DNA of 64,000 nt from Pseudoxanthomonas sp. JBR18. Lineage in GTDB: Bacteria; Pseudomonadota; Gammaproteobacteria; Xanthomonadales; Xanthomonadaceae. A model generated the notes under the pieces. It was given only the letters and a program-made list of their open reading frames with translations, searched no databases and was not told the origin of the DNA. Positions 39,604 through 49,928 of the stretch are shown piece after piece; the first letter of the stretch is position 1; the number at the start of each line of letters is the position of its first letter. The position numbers and the translations under genes were made by a program. The stretch spans positions 1 to 64,000 of the forward strand of contig NZ_CP116339.1 of NCBI RefSeq assembly GCF_028198165.1, written 5' to 3'.

Positions 39604-40947
39604 ATGAACGACCTGCCCGCCCGCGATGTCCTCACCCCCTCCCAGCTCAATACCCTGGCCCGCGACCTGCTGGAAGGCAGCTTCCCGGCGATCTGGGTCG
39701 AGGCCGAGCTGGGCAATGTCACCCGTCCCGCCTCCGGGCACCTGTATTTCACCCTGAAGGACGCGCGGGCGCAGGTGCGCTGCGCGATGTTCAAGCCCAA
39801 GAGCAGCTGGCTGAAGTTCGTCCCGCGCGAAGGCCTGCGCGTGCTGGCGCGCGGACGGGTGACGCTGTACGAGGCACGCGGCGAGTACCAGCTGGTCCTG
39901 GATCACATGGAGGAAGCCGGTGAAGGCGCACTACGCCGGGCCTTCGAGCAGCTCAAGGCAAGGCTGCAGACCGAGGGCTTGTTCGATCCGGAACGCAAGC
40001 GGCCGCTGCCGGCCTTCCCGCGCCGGTTGGCGGTGATCACCTCGCCCAGCGGCGCGGCGGTGCGCGATGTGATCAGCGTGTTGGGCCGGCGCTTTCCGCT
40101 GCTCGAGGTCGACGTGCTGCCCACCCAGGTGCAGGGCGCGACCGCCGCCGCGCAGATCACCGCGCTGGTGCGCGCAGCCGGCAACAGCGGCCGCTACGAC
40201 GCGGTCCTGGTGACCCGCGGCGGCGGCTCCATCGAGGACCTGTGGGCGTTCAACGACGAGGCGCTGGTCCGCGCGGTGGCCGACTGCGCCGTGCCGGTGG
40301 TCTCGGCCGTGGGCCACGAGACCGACTTCACCCTCTGCGACTTCGCCGCCGACCTGCGCGCGCCCACCCCATCGGCCGCGGCCGAACTGCTGGTGCCCTC
40401 AATCGCCGACCTGGGCACGCGCCTGCGCGGCCTGGGACGGCGTCTGCACACCCTGCATGCGCATCGCATGGACCGCGTGCACCAACGCGTGGATCGCGCG
40501 TGGCTGCGCCTGCAGGCGCAGGGTCCCCAAGCGCGTCTGCAGCTGATGCGCCGACGTCACGCCGAAGCATTGCGCCATCTGCAGGCGCAGTGGCAGGTGC
40601 AGTTGGATCGCCGCCAGGCACGGCTGCGCCACGCCGACAGCGTGCTGCGTGCGCATTCGCCGCAGCGCCGCCTGGCCGCATTGGCCGAACGCCTGGCCGC
40701 GCTGCAACCGCGTCCGCGGGCCGCCATCGCCCGCCAGCTGCAGCGCGACACGCTGCGGCTGGGTGGGCTGGTGCGTTCGCTCGAAGCGGTCAGCCCGCTG
40801 GCGACCGTGGCGCGCGGCTACGCGCTGGTGACCAAGGACGACGGCACGCTGGTGCGTTCGACCACACAGGTCGCCGTCGGCGACCGGTTGAACGCGCGCC
40901 TGACCGACGGCCAGCTCACCGTGCAGGTCCTGCCGCCGCGGGACTGA
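39604..40947 (+). CDS. xseA: Exodeoxyribonuclease VII large subunit
   Basis: XseA, with XseB, degrades single-stranded DNA from both ends. The 447-residue protein has the N-terminal OB domain ([36 protein letters not shown]), then the catalytic part with [40 protein letters not shown] and [20 protein letters not shown], followed by the long Arg/Gln-rich coiled coil and the C-terminal TVARGYALV. Start at ATG 39604, close after the REP repeat. Confidence 0.93.
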   Translation: MNDLPARDVLTPSQLNTLARDLLEGSFPAIWVEAELGNVTRPASGHLYFTLKDARAQVRCAMFKPKSSWLKFVPREGLRVLARGRVTLYEARGEYQLVLDHMEEAGEGALRRAFEQLKARLQTEGLFDPERKRPLPAFPRRLAVITSPSGAAVRDVISVLGRRFPLLEVDVLPTQVQGATAAAQITALVRAAGNSGRYDAVLVTRGGGSIEDLWAFNDEALVRAVADCAVPVVSAVGHETDFTLCDFAADLRAPTPSAAAELLVPSIADLGTRLRGLGRRLHTLHAHRMDRVHQRVDRAWLRLQAQGPQARLQLMRRRHAEALRHLQAQWQVQLDRRQARLRHADSVLRAHSPQRRLAALAERLAALQPRPRAAIARQLQRDTLRLGGLVRSLEAVSPLATVARGYALVTKDDGTLVRSTTQVAVGDRLNARLTDGQLTVQVLPPRD

Positions 40948-40954
40948 CCGATCA

Positions 40955-40983
40955 GGGCCGGCGTCCTGCCACGGCCGGCCTTT
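40955..40983 (+). terminator. Hairpin after xseA
   Basis: GGCCGGC and GCCGGCC pair around an 11-nt loop and are followed by TTT. The U-run is short, so termination strength is uncertain. Nothing else is seen in 40984-41129. Confidence 0.4.
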
Positions 40984-41129
40984 CAGCCGCCGGTTTCACC
41001 TCCACTCCCGCAAGCACCCGCGCACGCGCGTGCCTCAAGCGCGCAGCGCCGCCTGGCCCGAGACCATCGGCCAGGGGCAGGCACGTGGTGTTGTCGTCAG
41101 CAAGGACGAACGCGAACCACGCCGGCAAT

Positions 41130-42368
41130 TCACCCCGACGGCGGTTGGCCCGCGCTGTCATTGCGCGAGAAGTTGGCGCGCAGGCGCTCGACCATCGCCG
41201 GGATGTTGTGGTCGAAATGATGGCCGCCGCGGGTCTTGGCCACGCGAATGCCTTGCGCGGCCAGCGTCGGGCACAGGGTGTCCCTTTCGTCCTCGCCATA
41301 GACGCACAGCAACTCGCCGGGCGGCAGTTTCGCCAGCTCCGGCGCGACCGGCACATCGTCGGAGGACGGCGTGCCCAGCCAGTCGCCCACCGACACGCGG
41401 AACGACGCCGCATGCCCCAGGCCCAGCAGCGAAATCGAGCGCACGCTGGCGCGGGTGGCCGGCGGCAGGCGGTTGTAGAGGAAGGGCATGGCGTCGGCGC
41501 CGAACGAGTAGCCGATCAATTCCACTTCATCTGCATGCCAGCGCTGGCGGTATTCATCGATCACCGCGGCCAGGTCGGCAGCGGTCTGATCGGGTGTCCG
41601 CCGCGACCAGAAGTAGCGCAGGCTGTCCCAACCCACCACCGAAACCCCCTGCGCGCGCAACCCGTTGCACACGCCCTTGTCCAGACTGCGCCAGCCACCA
41701 TCGCCGGACATGAAGATCGCCAGGCGATGGCTGCCGACCGCCGGCAGCTCGATCAGTGGCAGTCCGCGAAACGCCGGCTGCGGCCGCGGCAGGTGCGCCA
41801 CCACCATATCGGCCACCGACTGCTCCCCGACCCGTTCCAGCACGAAGCCCTGCTCGGCCGAAGACGGCGCCACCGCGCAACCCGCAGGCGCCGCCGATGC
41901 GGGCCCGTTCAACACCGCGCCAGCCACGGTCTGCGGCAGCGCATTGGCCACCGCCAGTCGCGCCAACGCACTGCCCTGCGCATCGGCGCCGACCAGCATC
42001 GGGGCGAAGTAGGCATCCGCACCGCTCTGACGCATCAGCCGCCGGCCCACGCGCTCGACATCGTTGGCGACCAGCGCGCAGTGCTGCGGGTCGACGTGCG
42101 TCAGCACTTGGCGGGCCGGCACCAGCGCCACCAACAGACCACGATCGGCCAGCGACTGAGCCAGCTGCGCGGCCGTTCCGTGGGAGCGCACACGTTCGGC
42201 CACCACCACCACCACGCCACGCGGCTTGCCGGCCGGCTGGAAGGTCAGCGCCATGCCGAACGGCTTGCCCAGATGGTCACGGCGCAGGTGCGCGGCCACG
42301 GCCGCACCGGCGGCAAGGCTCAGCAACAGGACCAGCAGCGTCCAACGGGCCCAGGGGCGGATACGCAT
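41130..42368 (-). CDS. VirJ/AcvB-family alpha/beta hydrolase
   Basis: The 412-residue protein has an N-terminal membrane anchor or signal (WTLLVLLLSLAAGAAVAAHL), a degenerate first half and a VirJ-type hydrolase domain in the second: FMSGDGGWRSLDKGVCN, VVGWDSLRYFWSRRTPDQ, and the nucleophile elbow ELIGYSFGADAMPF, ending in GGHHFDHNIPAMV. AcvB/VirJ proteins are periplasmic; some hydrolyse lysyl-phosphatidylglycerol, and VirJ aids T-DNA export in Agrobacterium. No mprF/lpiA gene lies next to it here, so the substrate is open. Confidence 0.78.
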   Translation of the reverse strand: MRIRPWARWTLLVLLLSLAAGAAVAAHLRRDHLGKPFGMALTFQPAGKPRGVVVVVAERVRSHGTAAQLAQSLADRGLLVALVPARQVLTHVDPQHCALVANDVERVGRRLMRQSGADAYFAPMLVGADAQGSALARLAVANALPQTVAGAVLNGPASAAPAGCAVAPSSAEQGFVLERVGEQSVADMVVAHLPRPQPAFRGLPLIELPAVGSHRLAIFMSGDGGWRSLDKGVCNGLRAQGVSVVGWDSLRYFWSRRTPDQTAADLAAVIDEYRQRWHADEVELIGYSFGADAMPFLYNRLPPATRASVRSISLLGLGHAASFRVSVGDWLGTPSSDDVPVAPELAKLPPGELLCVYGEDERDTLCPTLAAQGIRVAKTRGGHHFDHNIPAMVERLRANFSRNDSAGQPPSG

Positions 42369-42552
42369 CGCGGTTCCTGACGGAAGGAAAAGGTGGCGCA
42401 GCCTAGCGCCAGGTTGCGGCCAACGCGCACACCGGCCTTGCTCCCGTTTCGCCGCGGTTGAGCTGGCCTGGGCCGCACACGAGGCACCGGTGCAAACCCC
42501 GTTGCGGCTGCCCGCGCGTTTGCAGGTCTGTCCATCCCAGGAAGCCACCGAC

Positions 42553-44256
42553 ATGCTCCGCACGCCTCGCACCTGTCTGTCCCTGCTGACCGCCGCCACG
42601 TTGGTGGCTTGCTCCTCCGCGCCCCTGTCGCCCTCCGCCCGCAACGATATTCCAGCGGCCGAAGCCGCCAAGCTCGCCACTTACCCGGCTCAACGCGACC
42701 AGGCCTTCCAGCTGACCGCGCCCGTGGCGCCACCCGCCCCGCCTGCGCCAGCACTGCAGCGCGCCGCCCCCATGGCGATGTACGAAATGCTGATGCCCGC
42801 CCCCGCGCCGCCCCCGATCAATACCGAGCGCTATGCGCGCCACGACGACAACCCGGTCCAGCGGACCGCCGAGCAGCCGGTCTCGACCTTCTCCATCGAC
42901 GTCGATACCGGCAGCTACAGCAACGTGCGGCGCATGGTCCAGCAGGGCCAGCGGCCGCCGGCCGACGCGGTGCGCACCGAGGAATTCATCAATTACTTCG
43001 ACTACCACCTGCCCGCGCCCGCCAGCCGCCACACGCCGTTCAAGGTCACCACCGAACTGGCGCCCGCGCCATGGAATGCCCAACGCCAGGTGCTGATGAT
43101 CGGCATCAAGGGCTACGAGTTGCCCAAACGGGACCTGCCGCCGTCCAACCTAGTGTTCCTGATCGATACCTCCGGGTCGATGGAGGCGCCGGACAAGCTG
43201 CCGCTGCTCAAGCGCTCGCTGGCACTGCTGGTGCCGCAGTTGCGCGCGCAGGACCGGGTGTCGATCGTGGTCTACGCCGGATCGGCCGGGCTGGTGCTAC
43301 CGCCAACGCCGGGCAACCAGCACGACACGATCCTGGCCGCGCTGGATCGGCTGGAGGCCGGCGGCAGCACCAACGGCGGCGACGGCATCCGCCTGGCCTA
43401 TGCGATGGCGCGGCAGGCCTTCATCGCCGGTGGCAGCAATCGGGTCCTGCTGGCCACCGATGGCGACTTCAACGTCGGCACCGTCGACCAGCGCGCACTG
43501 GAGACGCTGGTCGGTGATGCGCGCAAGTCCGGCGTGGCGCTGAGCACCCTGGGTTTCGGCCAGGGCAATTACAACGACGCACTGGCCGAACGCCTGGCCG
43601 ATGTCGGCGATGGCCAGCACGCCTACATCGATTCGGAGAAGGAGGCCCGCAAGGTCCTGGTGCAGCAGATGCAGGGCACGCTGCTGACCATCGCCCGCGA
43701 TGTGAAGATCCAGGTCGAGTTCAACCCGGCCGCGGTCGCGGAGTACCGCCTGATCGGTTACGAGAACCGCCTGCTGCGACGCGAGGATTTCGCCAACGAC
43801 CGCGTCGATGCCGGCGATATCGGCGTTGGCCACGAGGTTACCGCGCTTTACGAGCTGACCCCGGTCGCCTCGGAGGCCGCGCGCCTGCCGGCGTTGCGCT
43901 ACGGAACCGCGCCAGCCCCCGCGGGCGACGCGCGCGAGATCGCCGACCTGCGCCTGCGCTACAAGCTGCCCAGGGCCACGCAGAGCACGCTGATCGACAC
44001 CCCGATCCTGGCCACCTCGGCCACCACACGCCCCAGTGATGCCCTGCGCTTCGCCAGCGCGGTGGCCGGCTATGCCGACCTGTTGCGCGGGGGTGGCGGC
44101 CTGGACGGCTGGGATTGGGAGCAGGTGCGGGCCACCGCCAACGCGGCACGCGGCAAGGACCCGGACGGCCTGCGCGGCGAATTTCTTGCCCTGATCGATC
44201 AGGCCCAGGCGTTGACCGTGCCCGCCGCGGCGATGGTCCAGACCGGTATGGACTGA
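42553..44256 (+). CDS. VWA-domain lipoprotein (YfbK type)
   Basis: The 567-residue protein has a lipoprotein signal (LLTAATLVACSSAP, lipid Cys at 20), a Pro-rich linker, an N-terminal YfbK domain (FSIDVDTGSYSNVRRMVQQG; TEEFINYFDY) and a von Willebrand A domain with the metal site DTSGS at 205-209, then a C-terminal DUF3520-like part (ADLRLRYKLP; SAVAGYADLLRGG). YfbK proteins are envelope proteins of unknown precise role. An ECF sigma/anti-sigma pair lies 3.3 kb downstream; such genes cluster in related genomes. Confidence 0.82.
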   Translation: MLRTPRTCLSLLTAATLVACSSAPLSPSARNDIPAAEAAKLATYPAQRDQAFQLTAPVAPPAPPAPALQRAAPMAMYEMLMPAPAPPPINTERYARHDDNPVQRTAEQPVSTFSIDVDTGSYSNVRRMVQQGQRPPADAVRTEEFINYFDYHLPAPASRHTPFKVTTELAPAPWNAQRQVLMIGIKGYELPKRDLPPSNLVFLIDTSGSMEAPDKLPLLKRSLALLVPQLRAQDRVSIVVYAGSAGLVLPPTPGNQHDTILAALDRLEAGGSTNGGDGIRLAYAMARQAFIAGGSNRVLLATDGDFNVGTVDQRALETLVGDARKSGVALSTLGFGQGNYNDALAERLADVGDGQHAYIDSEKEARKVLVQQMQGTLLTIARDVKIQVEFNPAAVAEYRLIGYENRLLRREDFANDRVDAGDIGVGHEVTALYELTPVASEAARLPALRYGTAPAPAGDAREIADLRLRYKLPRATQSTLIDTPILATSATTRPSDALRFASAVAGYADLLRGGGGLDGWDWEQVRATANAARGKDPDGLRGEFLALIDQAQALTVPAAAMVQTGMD

Positions 44257-44359
44257 CCCGCACCGGCCGGACATGCCCCTGCGTCGCCGACGGGCAAGGC
44301 GCGCGCGGACGAGGCGCCGATGCGAGTGGATGTGATCTTCTAGCGCGGCAGCGGCAGCG

Positions 44360-47272
44360 TCAGCCCAGCGCCTGGCCAAGCACCGGACCCGGCCGCCCCA
44401 GGAAGTAACCCTGGGCGTGGTCGCATTCCAACTCGCGCAGCGCCTGCAACTGCGCGGCCGTCTCCACCCCCTCGGCGATGCTCTCGATGCCCAGGGTATT
44501 GCCCAGCGCCAGGATCGCCCGGACCAGGCCCAGGCTTTCCTCACTGTGCGCGCTCCCCAGCCCGGCAATGAAGCTGCGGTCGATCTTCAACGCCGAGATG
44601 GGGAACCGCTGCAGATAGGACAGCGCAGAGAAACCGGTCCCGAAATCGTCCAATTGGGCGAGCACGCCGTGCGTGCGCAGCAACTGCAACATGCGCAGCG
44701 TGCGCGGCGCATCGTCCAGGAGCGCCATCTCGGTGATCTCCACGCGCAGCTGCGCGGGATTGGCACCGGCATCGCGCAACAGCGCCAGCAGGCGCTCGGC
44801 GAAATCCGGAGCCCGGAAGTGGCGCGGCGAGACATTGACCGAGACGTAGCCGTCCATGCCTTGCGCGATCCGCCGGGCGACCTGTTCGTACAGCAGCCAG
44901 TCGACGTGCTCGATCAGGCCACTCTCTTCCCCAAGCGAAATGAACGAGGCCGGCAGCAGCAGGCCGCGGCGCTCGTGGTGCCAGCGCAACAAGGCCTCGT
45001 GACCGATCACCTTCCCGTCGCTGATGCGCACGATGGGCTGGAAGTGCGGCACGAAGTCGCCCGACTTGATGGCCCGACGCAAATCCGCCTCCAGGTCCAG
45101 GCTCTGCATCGCCGCCTCGCGCATGGCCTGGTCGAACACCGCGCTGCGGTCGCGCCCCTCGGCCTTGGCCCGGTACATCGCCGCGTCGGCGTCGCGCAGC
45201 AACTCCTCGCCACTCTGGTAGCTGGCGTGCCAGGCGGCGATGCCCACACTGGCGGCCGGAAACAGCTCACGCCCGGCCACCCACATGGGCCGGTTCAGCG
45301 TGGTCAGCAGGCGCGCGGCGAAGTCCACCGCTTCCTGCGGATCGACGCGGTAGCCGATGACCATCGCAAACTCGTCGCCTCCCAGCCGCGCGACCAGATC
45401 ACCCTCGCGGACCTGCGAGGTGATGCGGCGCGCCACCTCGATCAGCATTTCATCGCCGGCCGCATGGCCGATCGAGTCGTTGACCAGCTTGAAGCGGTCC
45501 AGGTCCATGAACAGCACCGCGAACTCGTTGCCCGGCTCGGCGTGGGCGCGCGCGATCGCCGCGGCCAGGCTGTCCAGCAGGAAGGCACGGTTGGGCAGGC
45601 CGGTCAGGGCATCGTGGGTGGCCTGGTAGGTCAGGCGCTGTTCGGCGCGCAGGCGTTCGCCCATCTGCGCCATCAGCTTGGCGTTGGCTTCGGCCAGTTC
45701 GAAGGTGCGCTCCTCGACCCGGCGCTCCAGTTCCAGATGGGCCGCGCGCAGCGACTCGCGCGCACGCTGACGGACCAGGCCATTGCCGATGTGGTGGGCC
45801 ACGAAGGACAGCAGGTTCTGGTCATGCGCGCTGTAGCGCACCTCGGGCGAGTAACTCTGCACCACCACGCAGCCGCGCACCTCGCCACTGCTCTGCAGCA
45901 GCGGCACGCCCAGCCAGCTGTGCGCCGGCGGGCCATGCTGGACCACCGCGCCGCTGCGGCTGAGCGCGGCCACCAGCTCCGGATCGGCCAACAGCGCCCT
46001 GGCACTGTTGATGACATATTCGGTCAGCCCGTTGCTGGCCTTCCGCGACTGGCGCATCGGATCGCGCTCGTCGATGGAGTACGGGAAGTGCAGCGTCTTG
46101 CCGTCCTCGTCCAGCAGCGCGATGTAGAAGTTGCGCGCCACGATCAGTTCGTCCACCACCCAGTGGACCGCTTCGTAGAACTGCTCCAGCGTCGGGGAGG
46201 TATTGGCCAGATCGGTGATGCGGAACAGGGCGCCCTGCAGCTTCTCGGCGCGCTTGCGCTCGACGATTTCGGCCTGCAGTTCGCGGTTGGCCAACTGCAG
46301 CTCCCGGGTGCGCTCCTGGATCCTGGCCTCCAGCTCCTCGTGCGCATGGCGACGGTCCATCGCGGTCAGGATGTGCTGGGCCACATAGGACAGCAGCGCA
46401 CGATCCTCGTCGGTATAGCTGGCCGGGGTGTCGTAGCTCTGCACCACGATCGCCCCGCACACGCGGTCGTCGCGACGCATCGGCACGCCCAGCCAATCCT
46501 GGCTGTCCGGTCCATGGCTGGGATCGGGCGGCACCGACAGACCGATCCGCTGGCGCACGGCCACCGAGGGCCCCCGCAGCGGTTGTCCATGGCGCAGCAG
46601 CGCCACGGTCATGCTGCTCTGCATTTCCTCCTCGCTGAACTCGCGGTCCGGATCGGCCACGTAGGGATCGATCAGATCGGCGAAATACAGGAACCGCAGC
46701 GTGCGCCGCACATCGTCGTAGAGGACGATGTAGCAGTTTTCCGCATACATCAGGGTGCCGACCACCGCGTGGATGCGGCGCAGCATGTCGTGCATCTCCA
46801 GATCGGCACTGGCGACATCGGCGATTTCGTACAGGGCCTGTTGCAGACGCTTGGACTTTTCCAGCGACAGCACCCGGGCACGCGAGCGGGCCGTCTCCAG
46901 CGACGAGGCCACCAGGGCCTTGGCCGCTTCCAGCCAGGCCGGGGCCTGGGCCGGCGCGAGCGGCTGACCCAGGCTGGCGGCCACGGCCATGCGCGCGTTG
47001 CCCTGTGGATTGGACCAGGCATGCAGCAGCAGGGTCGGATCGCCGTCTGCACGGGCGGCGTTGTTGTCCCAGAGGGACTGCTCGGCCGCCCGCCGCAAGC
47101 CGGGAGTGGCCCCGGCGGTCGCCGTGCTGCCCGCCCCCACCGCCCAGTCGCGCCAGTAGGCCACCACCTGCGAGCCGGCCGGCAACAGGCCGCACAGCAC
47201 CTGCGCCAGGGCGTCAGTCGCCACAGCGTCGACACCGGTCTGCGCTTGGGCAGTGGCGGTCTGGCCAGACAT
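44360..47272 (-). CDS. GAF-GAF-GGDEF-EAL cyclic di-GMP protein
   Basis: The roughly 970-residue cytoplasmic protein (start MSGQTATAQ at 47272) has an N-terminal region, two GAF domains at about 160-310 and 355-500 each followed by a coiled coil, a GGDEF domain near 555-715 with an intact RLGGDEFAMV, and an EAL domain near 735-965 with GHEALLRWHHERR and the later DDFGTGFSALSYL. Both output motifs look complete, so it could make and break cyclic di-GMP under ligand control from the GAF domains. No membrane segment. It is divergent from the ECF sigma gene. Confidence 0.9.
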   Translation of the reverse strand: MSGQTATAQAQTGVDAVATDALAQVLCGLLPAGSQVVAYWRDWAVGAGSTATAGATPGLRRAAEQSLWDNNAARADGDPTLLLHAWSNPQGNARMAVAASLGQPLAPAQAPAWLEAAKALVASSLETARSRARVLSLEKSKRLQQALYEIADVASADLEMHDMLRRIHAVVGTLMYAENCYIVLYDDVRRTLRFLYFADLIDPYVADPDREFSEEEMQSSMTVALLRHGQPLRGPSVAVRQRIGLSVPPDPSHGPDSQDWLGVPMRRDDRVCGAIVVQSYDTPASYTDEDRALLSYVAQHILTAMDRRHAHEELEARIQERTRELQLANRELQAEIVERKRAEKLQGALFRITDLANTSPTLEQFYEAVHWVVDELIVARNFYIALLDEDGKTLHFPYSIDERDPMRQSRKASNGLTEYVINSARALLADPELVAALSRSGAVVQHGPPAHSWLGVPLLQSSGEVRGCVVVQSYSPEVRYSAHDQNLLSFVAHHIGNGLVRQRARESLRAAHLELERRVEERTFELAEANAKLMAQMGERLRAEQRLTYQATHDALTGLPNRAFLLDSLAAAIARAHAEPGNEFAVLFMDLDRFKLVNDSIGHAAGDEMLIEVARRITSQVREGDLVARLGGDEFAMVIGYRVDPQEAVDFAARLLTTLNRPMWVAGRELFPAASVGIAAWHASYQSGEELLRDADAAMYRAKAEGRDRSAVFDQAMREAAMQSLDLEADLRRAIKSGDFVPHFQPIVRISDGKVIGHEALLRWHHERRGLLLPASFISLGEESGLIEHVDWLLYEQVARRIAQGMDGYVSVNVSPRHFRAPDFAERLLALLRDAGANPAQLRVEITEMALLDDAPRTLRMLQLLRTHGVLAQLDDFGTGFSALSYLQRFPISALKIDRSFIAGLGSAHSEESLGLVRAILALGNTLGIESIAEGVETAAQLQALRELECDHAQGYFLGRPGPVLGQALG

Positions 47273-47518
47273 CAAGATTCCCCATGTTCGCTTGGCGCCC
47301 ACACGGGCGCACAGGTCGATACATCCCGGCACTGGACGGCCCGTTCAATGCAGTGACCCCGAAGCGGATGGCCGGACGTTGAACCCTCCGTGTTCCATGC
47401 CCCCCGCCCCAGGTCGTCAGTATACGCAAGGCGTGAACGCCGCCAGCAGCAGCAAGAACTTCCGTCACGAGCACCGCCAGGCTTTGAGACGCCGGCCACA
47501 CAACGTACGCTTGCCGAC

Positions 47519-48073
47519 GTGAACGACGCCGCCGAGCCCGCCGACGACGCCCTGATGCTGGCCTATGCCGCCGGCGACATCCGCGCTTTCGAGATGCTCT
47601 ACGCCCGCCATCGCGGCCCGCTGTACCGGTTCCTGCTGCGCCAGCTGCGCAATGGCGCGCTGGCCGACGAGCTGTTCCAGGATGTGTGGCAACGGGTCGT
47701 GGGCGCGCGGGCGAGCTGGCAACCGGAGGCAGCGTTCTCGACCTGGCTGTTCCGCATCGCCCACAACCGGCTCAACGACCATTGGCGGGCCCAGCGCCAT
47801 CGCCCGGCCGCCCCGGACGATGCCGACGCCCGGACCGCCCAGTTGGCCGATCCGGACACGCCCGAGCGACAGCTGTCCGCCCTGGAACAGCGTCGTGTGC
47901 TGCAGCGCGCCCTGGATGCGCTGCCAGAAGAACAACGCGAGGTACTGCTGTTGCGCCTGGAACAGGAACTGACCCTGGATCAGATCGGCCAGATCACCGG
48001 CGTCGGCCGGGAAACCGTCAAGTCACGGCTGCGCTATGCCATGGACAAGCTGCGTGCGGGGATCGGGCCATGA
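47519..48073 (+). CDS. ECF-type RNA polymerase sigma factor
   Basis: The 184-residue sigma factor has region 2 (AFEMLYARHRGPLYRFLLRQ; ADELFQDVWQRVV; AAFSTWLFRIAHNRLNDHW) and region 4 (LDALPEEQREVLLLRLEQEL; LDQIGQITGVGRETVKSRLR) joined by a short linker, the ECF layout. The start is GTG 47519; the upstream frame is not protein-like. The next gene overlaps its stop (ATGA) and encodes a probable membrane anti-sigma, so the pair forms an envelope-signalling unit. Confidence 0.88.
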   Translation: MNDAAEPADDALMLAYAAGDIRAFEMLYARHRGPLYRFLLRQLRNGALADELFQDVWQRVVGARASWQPEAAFSTWLFRIAHNRLNDHWRAQRHRPAAPDDADARTAQLADPDTPERQLSALEQRRVLQRALDALPEEQREVLLLRLEQELTLDQIGQITGVGRETVKSRLRYAMDKLRAGIGP

Positions 48074-49149
48074 ACACGCCAGGCGATCGGCTGACGCCGG
48101 AAGAGCGCGCCCTGGCCGACCGGCTGGCCGGCGAGCACGCCAACGCCGGCCCCGGACCCGACCTGGATGCACGCATCCTGGCAGCCGCGCGCGCGGCCCT
48201 CGAAGCGCCGTCGGCACCATCGCCAGTCGCGGCCCTCCCATCCGGCCACCGCGCCGGCCGCACCTCCAGCCGGCGTCCGCGCCGGCGCTGGACCGTCGGC
48301 GCGGGGATCACCGCCTCGCTGCTGCTGGCGGTCACCATCGCCTGGCAGTTGCGCCCACAGCAAACGGCCCATGTGCTGTATGAGGGCGCCTCGGCGCCTG
48401 CGACGCCACCTCCCGAACCGGCCGCCGCCGTGCAGCAGCGCAAGCAAACCCCCGCCCAGCCCGCAGCCGATGCGTCCCCGCCGGCGCCCGCGGTCCGCGC
48501 GCCGGCTGAGGACGCCGCCCCGGTTCCGGCGTCTCCGGAAATGGCGCCGACGCCCGAACCCGCGCTGCCGCAGGCGGTCGCGCCCCCGCCCCCCGCGCCG
48601 AAGCAGCGCGCTGTCCCGCGTGCCCCGTCCAAACCCCAGACACCGTCCTCGCTGGAGCGGGCGGGCGCCCACATCGAGGCAGCCCCGGACACCGCGCAGG
48701 TGCGACCGAACGCGACCTACTCCCCGCCAGCCCCTCCGGCACCGCCCGCGCCCGCCTACGCGCCTCCGCCCCCTCCTCCCGCGCCGGCCCCGACGGTGGA
48801 AGCCTTCGAGGCCCGCACCGCGCCCGCGGTCCAGCAGCACTCCAACCTGAGCGCCGCGCCCCAAACGGATCAGGAGGCTGCACCCGCGGCCCTCGCACCC
48901 CTGCGTGCAGCGGATGCCGACACCGTCCTCCGCAGCACGGGGCGTTCAGCCGGCTTGGCGACCGTGACGCCCGCCATCGCTCGCCAGATCGAGGAGGATC
49001 GACAACTCCCCCCCGAGCAGTGGCTGCGCCGCATCCGTCTGCATCGCTTCGAGGGCCAGGGCGCGCTTGCGCGGGCCAGCCTGGCCGCGTTCGTGCAGGC
49101 CTATCCGCATCGCGCCCTCCCCGACGACCTGCGCGCGCTGCGGCCATGA
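48070..49149 (+). CDS. Membrane anti-sigma-like protein with Pro-rich periplasmic part
   Basis: The 359-residue protein has a short cytoplasmic N-terminus (LTPEERALADRLAGEH), one membrane span (WTVGAGITASLLLAVTIAWQ, about 74-93), then about 150 residues rich in Pro/Ala (for example YAPPPPPPAPAPTVEAFEAR) and a small C-terminal domain (EEDRQLPPEQWLRRIRLHRF; RASLAAFVQAYPHRALPDDL). Position and topology suggest that it holds the sigma factor and senses the envelope. A classical zinc-finger anti-sigma motif is not visible, so the role is inferred from context. Confidence 0.68.
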   Translation: MNTPGDRLTPEERALADRLAGEHANAGPGPDLDARILAAARAALEAPSAPSPVAALPSGHRAGRTSSRRPRRRWTVGAGITASLLLAVTIAWQLRPQQTAHVLYEGASAPATPPPEPAAAVQQRKQTPAQPAADASPPAPAVRAPAEDAAPVPASPEMAPTPEPALPQAVAPPPPAPKQRAVPRAPSKPQTPSSLERAGAHIEAAPDTAQVRPNATYSPPAPPAPPAPAYAPPPPPPAPAPTVEAFEARTAPAVQQHSNLSAAPQTDQEAAPAALAPLRAADADTVLRSTGRSAGLATVTPAIARQIEEDRQLPPEQWLRRIRLHRFEGQGALARASLAAFVQAYPHRALPDDLRALRP

Positions 49150-49760
49150 GCCACACCCTGGCCGGGGCGGTGGACCAGGAAACCCTGATCAAGCACAGCC
49201 GCTTCATCGTCCATGCCGCCCCGGTCGACTCGGCCGACGCGGCGATGGCCCACATCGCCGCGGCCAGCGAGATGGGCGCCACCCACAACTGCTGGGCCTG
49301 GCGGGTCGGCGCGGCCTTCCGCTCCAGCGACGACGGCGAGCCAGGTGGCAGCGCCGGCCGGCCCATCCTGGCGGCGATCGACGGCGCCGGCTTCGACCAG
49401 GTCGCGGTCGTGGTCACCCGCTGGTACGGCGGGATCAAGCTGGGCGTCGGCGGCCTGGTTCGCGCCTATGGCGGCTGCACCGCCAGCGCCCTGCGAGACG
49501 CGCCCCGGGTGGCGCTGGTGGCCATGGCCGAGCTGGCCGTCAGCTGCGGCTTCGATGACCTGGGTCATGTGCATGCCGCCGTCGCCACCTTTGGCGCAGA
49601 AAAGCTGGAAGAGACCTTCGACGCCGATGGCGCCCACCTGCGGTTGCGGCTGCCGACCGGCCAGCTCGCGCCGTTGCGCCGCCATCTGCGCGATGCCACC
49701 CGCGACCGCGTGCAGTGCCGGGCCGATGCCCCGTCCGACCTGGCCGCGCCCGAACCTTGA
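49146..49760 (+). CDS. YigZ/IMPACT-family protein
   Basis: The 204-residue protein has an N-terminal UPF0029 domain with HNCWAWRVG, SSDDGEPGGSAGRPIL and VVVTRWYGGIKLGVGGLVRA, all hallmark stretches, and a C-terminal DUF1949-like domain. IMPACT proteins bind translation-related partners in eukaryotes; the bacterial role is unclear. It overlaps the previous gene by ATGA. Confidence 0.88.
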   Translation: MSHTLAGAVDQETLIKHSRFIVHAAPVDSADAAMAHIAAASEMGATHNCWAWRVGAAFRSSDDGEPGGSAGRPILAAIDGAGFDQVAVVVTRWYGGIKLGVGGLVRAYGGCTASALRDAPRVALVAMAELAVSCGFDDLGHVHAAVATFGAEKLEETFDADGAHLRLRLPTGQLAPLRRHLRDATRDRVQCRADAPSDLAAPEP

Positions 49761-49928
49761 AAAACCAGGGGCCTGCCGCCATCCGCATGGGGTGTGCAGG
49801 TCCGGCCAAGCCGACGGCGCCCCTTCAGATGCGCCCGTCCGGCTCTGCCATGTCGGTCGCGGGGAACCGTCCGGTGCGTGCGTGGTCCATGAACCCGCAC
49901 GGCCCTCCCTCGCTCGACCGGACTCCAG

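Noticed and set aside
40242-42380. 712-codon open frame spanning xseA and the VirJ-like gene
   Set aside because: It overlaps two well-supported genes in other frames and has Arg/Ala/Pro-rich low-complexity content.
44417-47356. 979-codon open frame on the plus strand
   Set aside because: It is the antisense shadow of the GAF-GGDEF-EAL gene.
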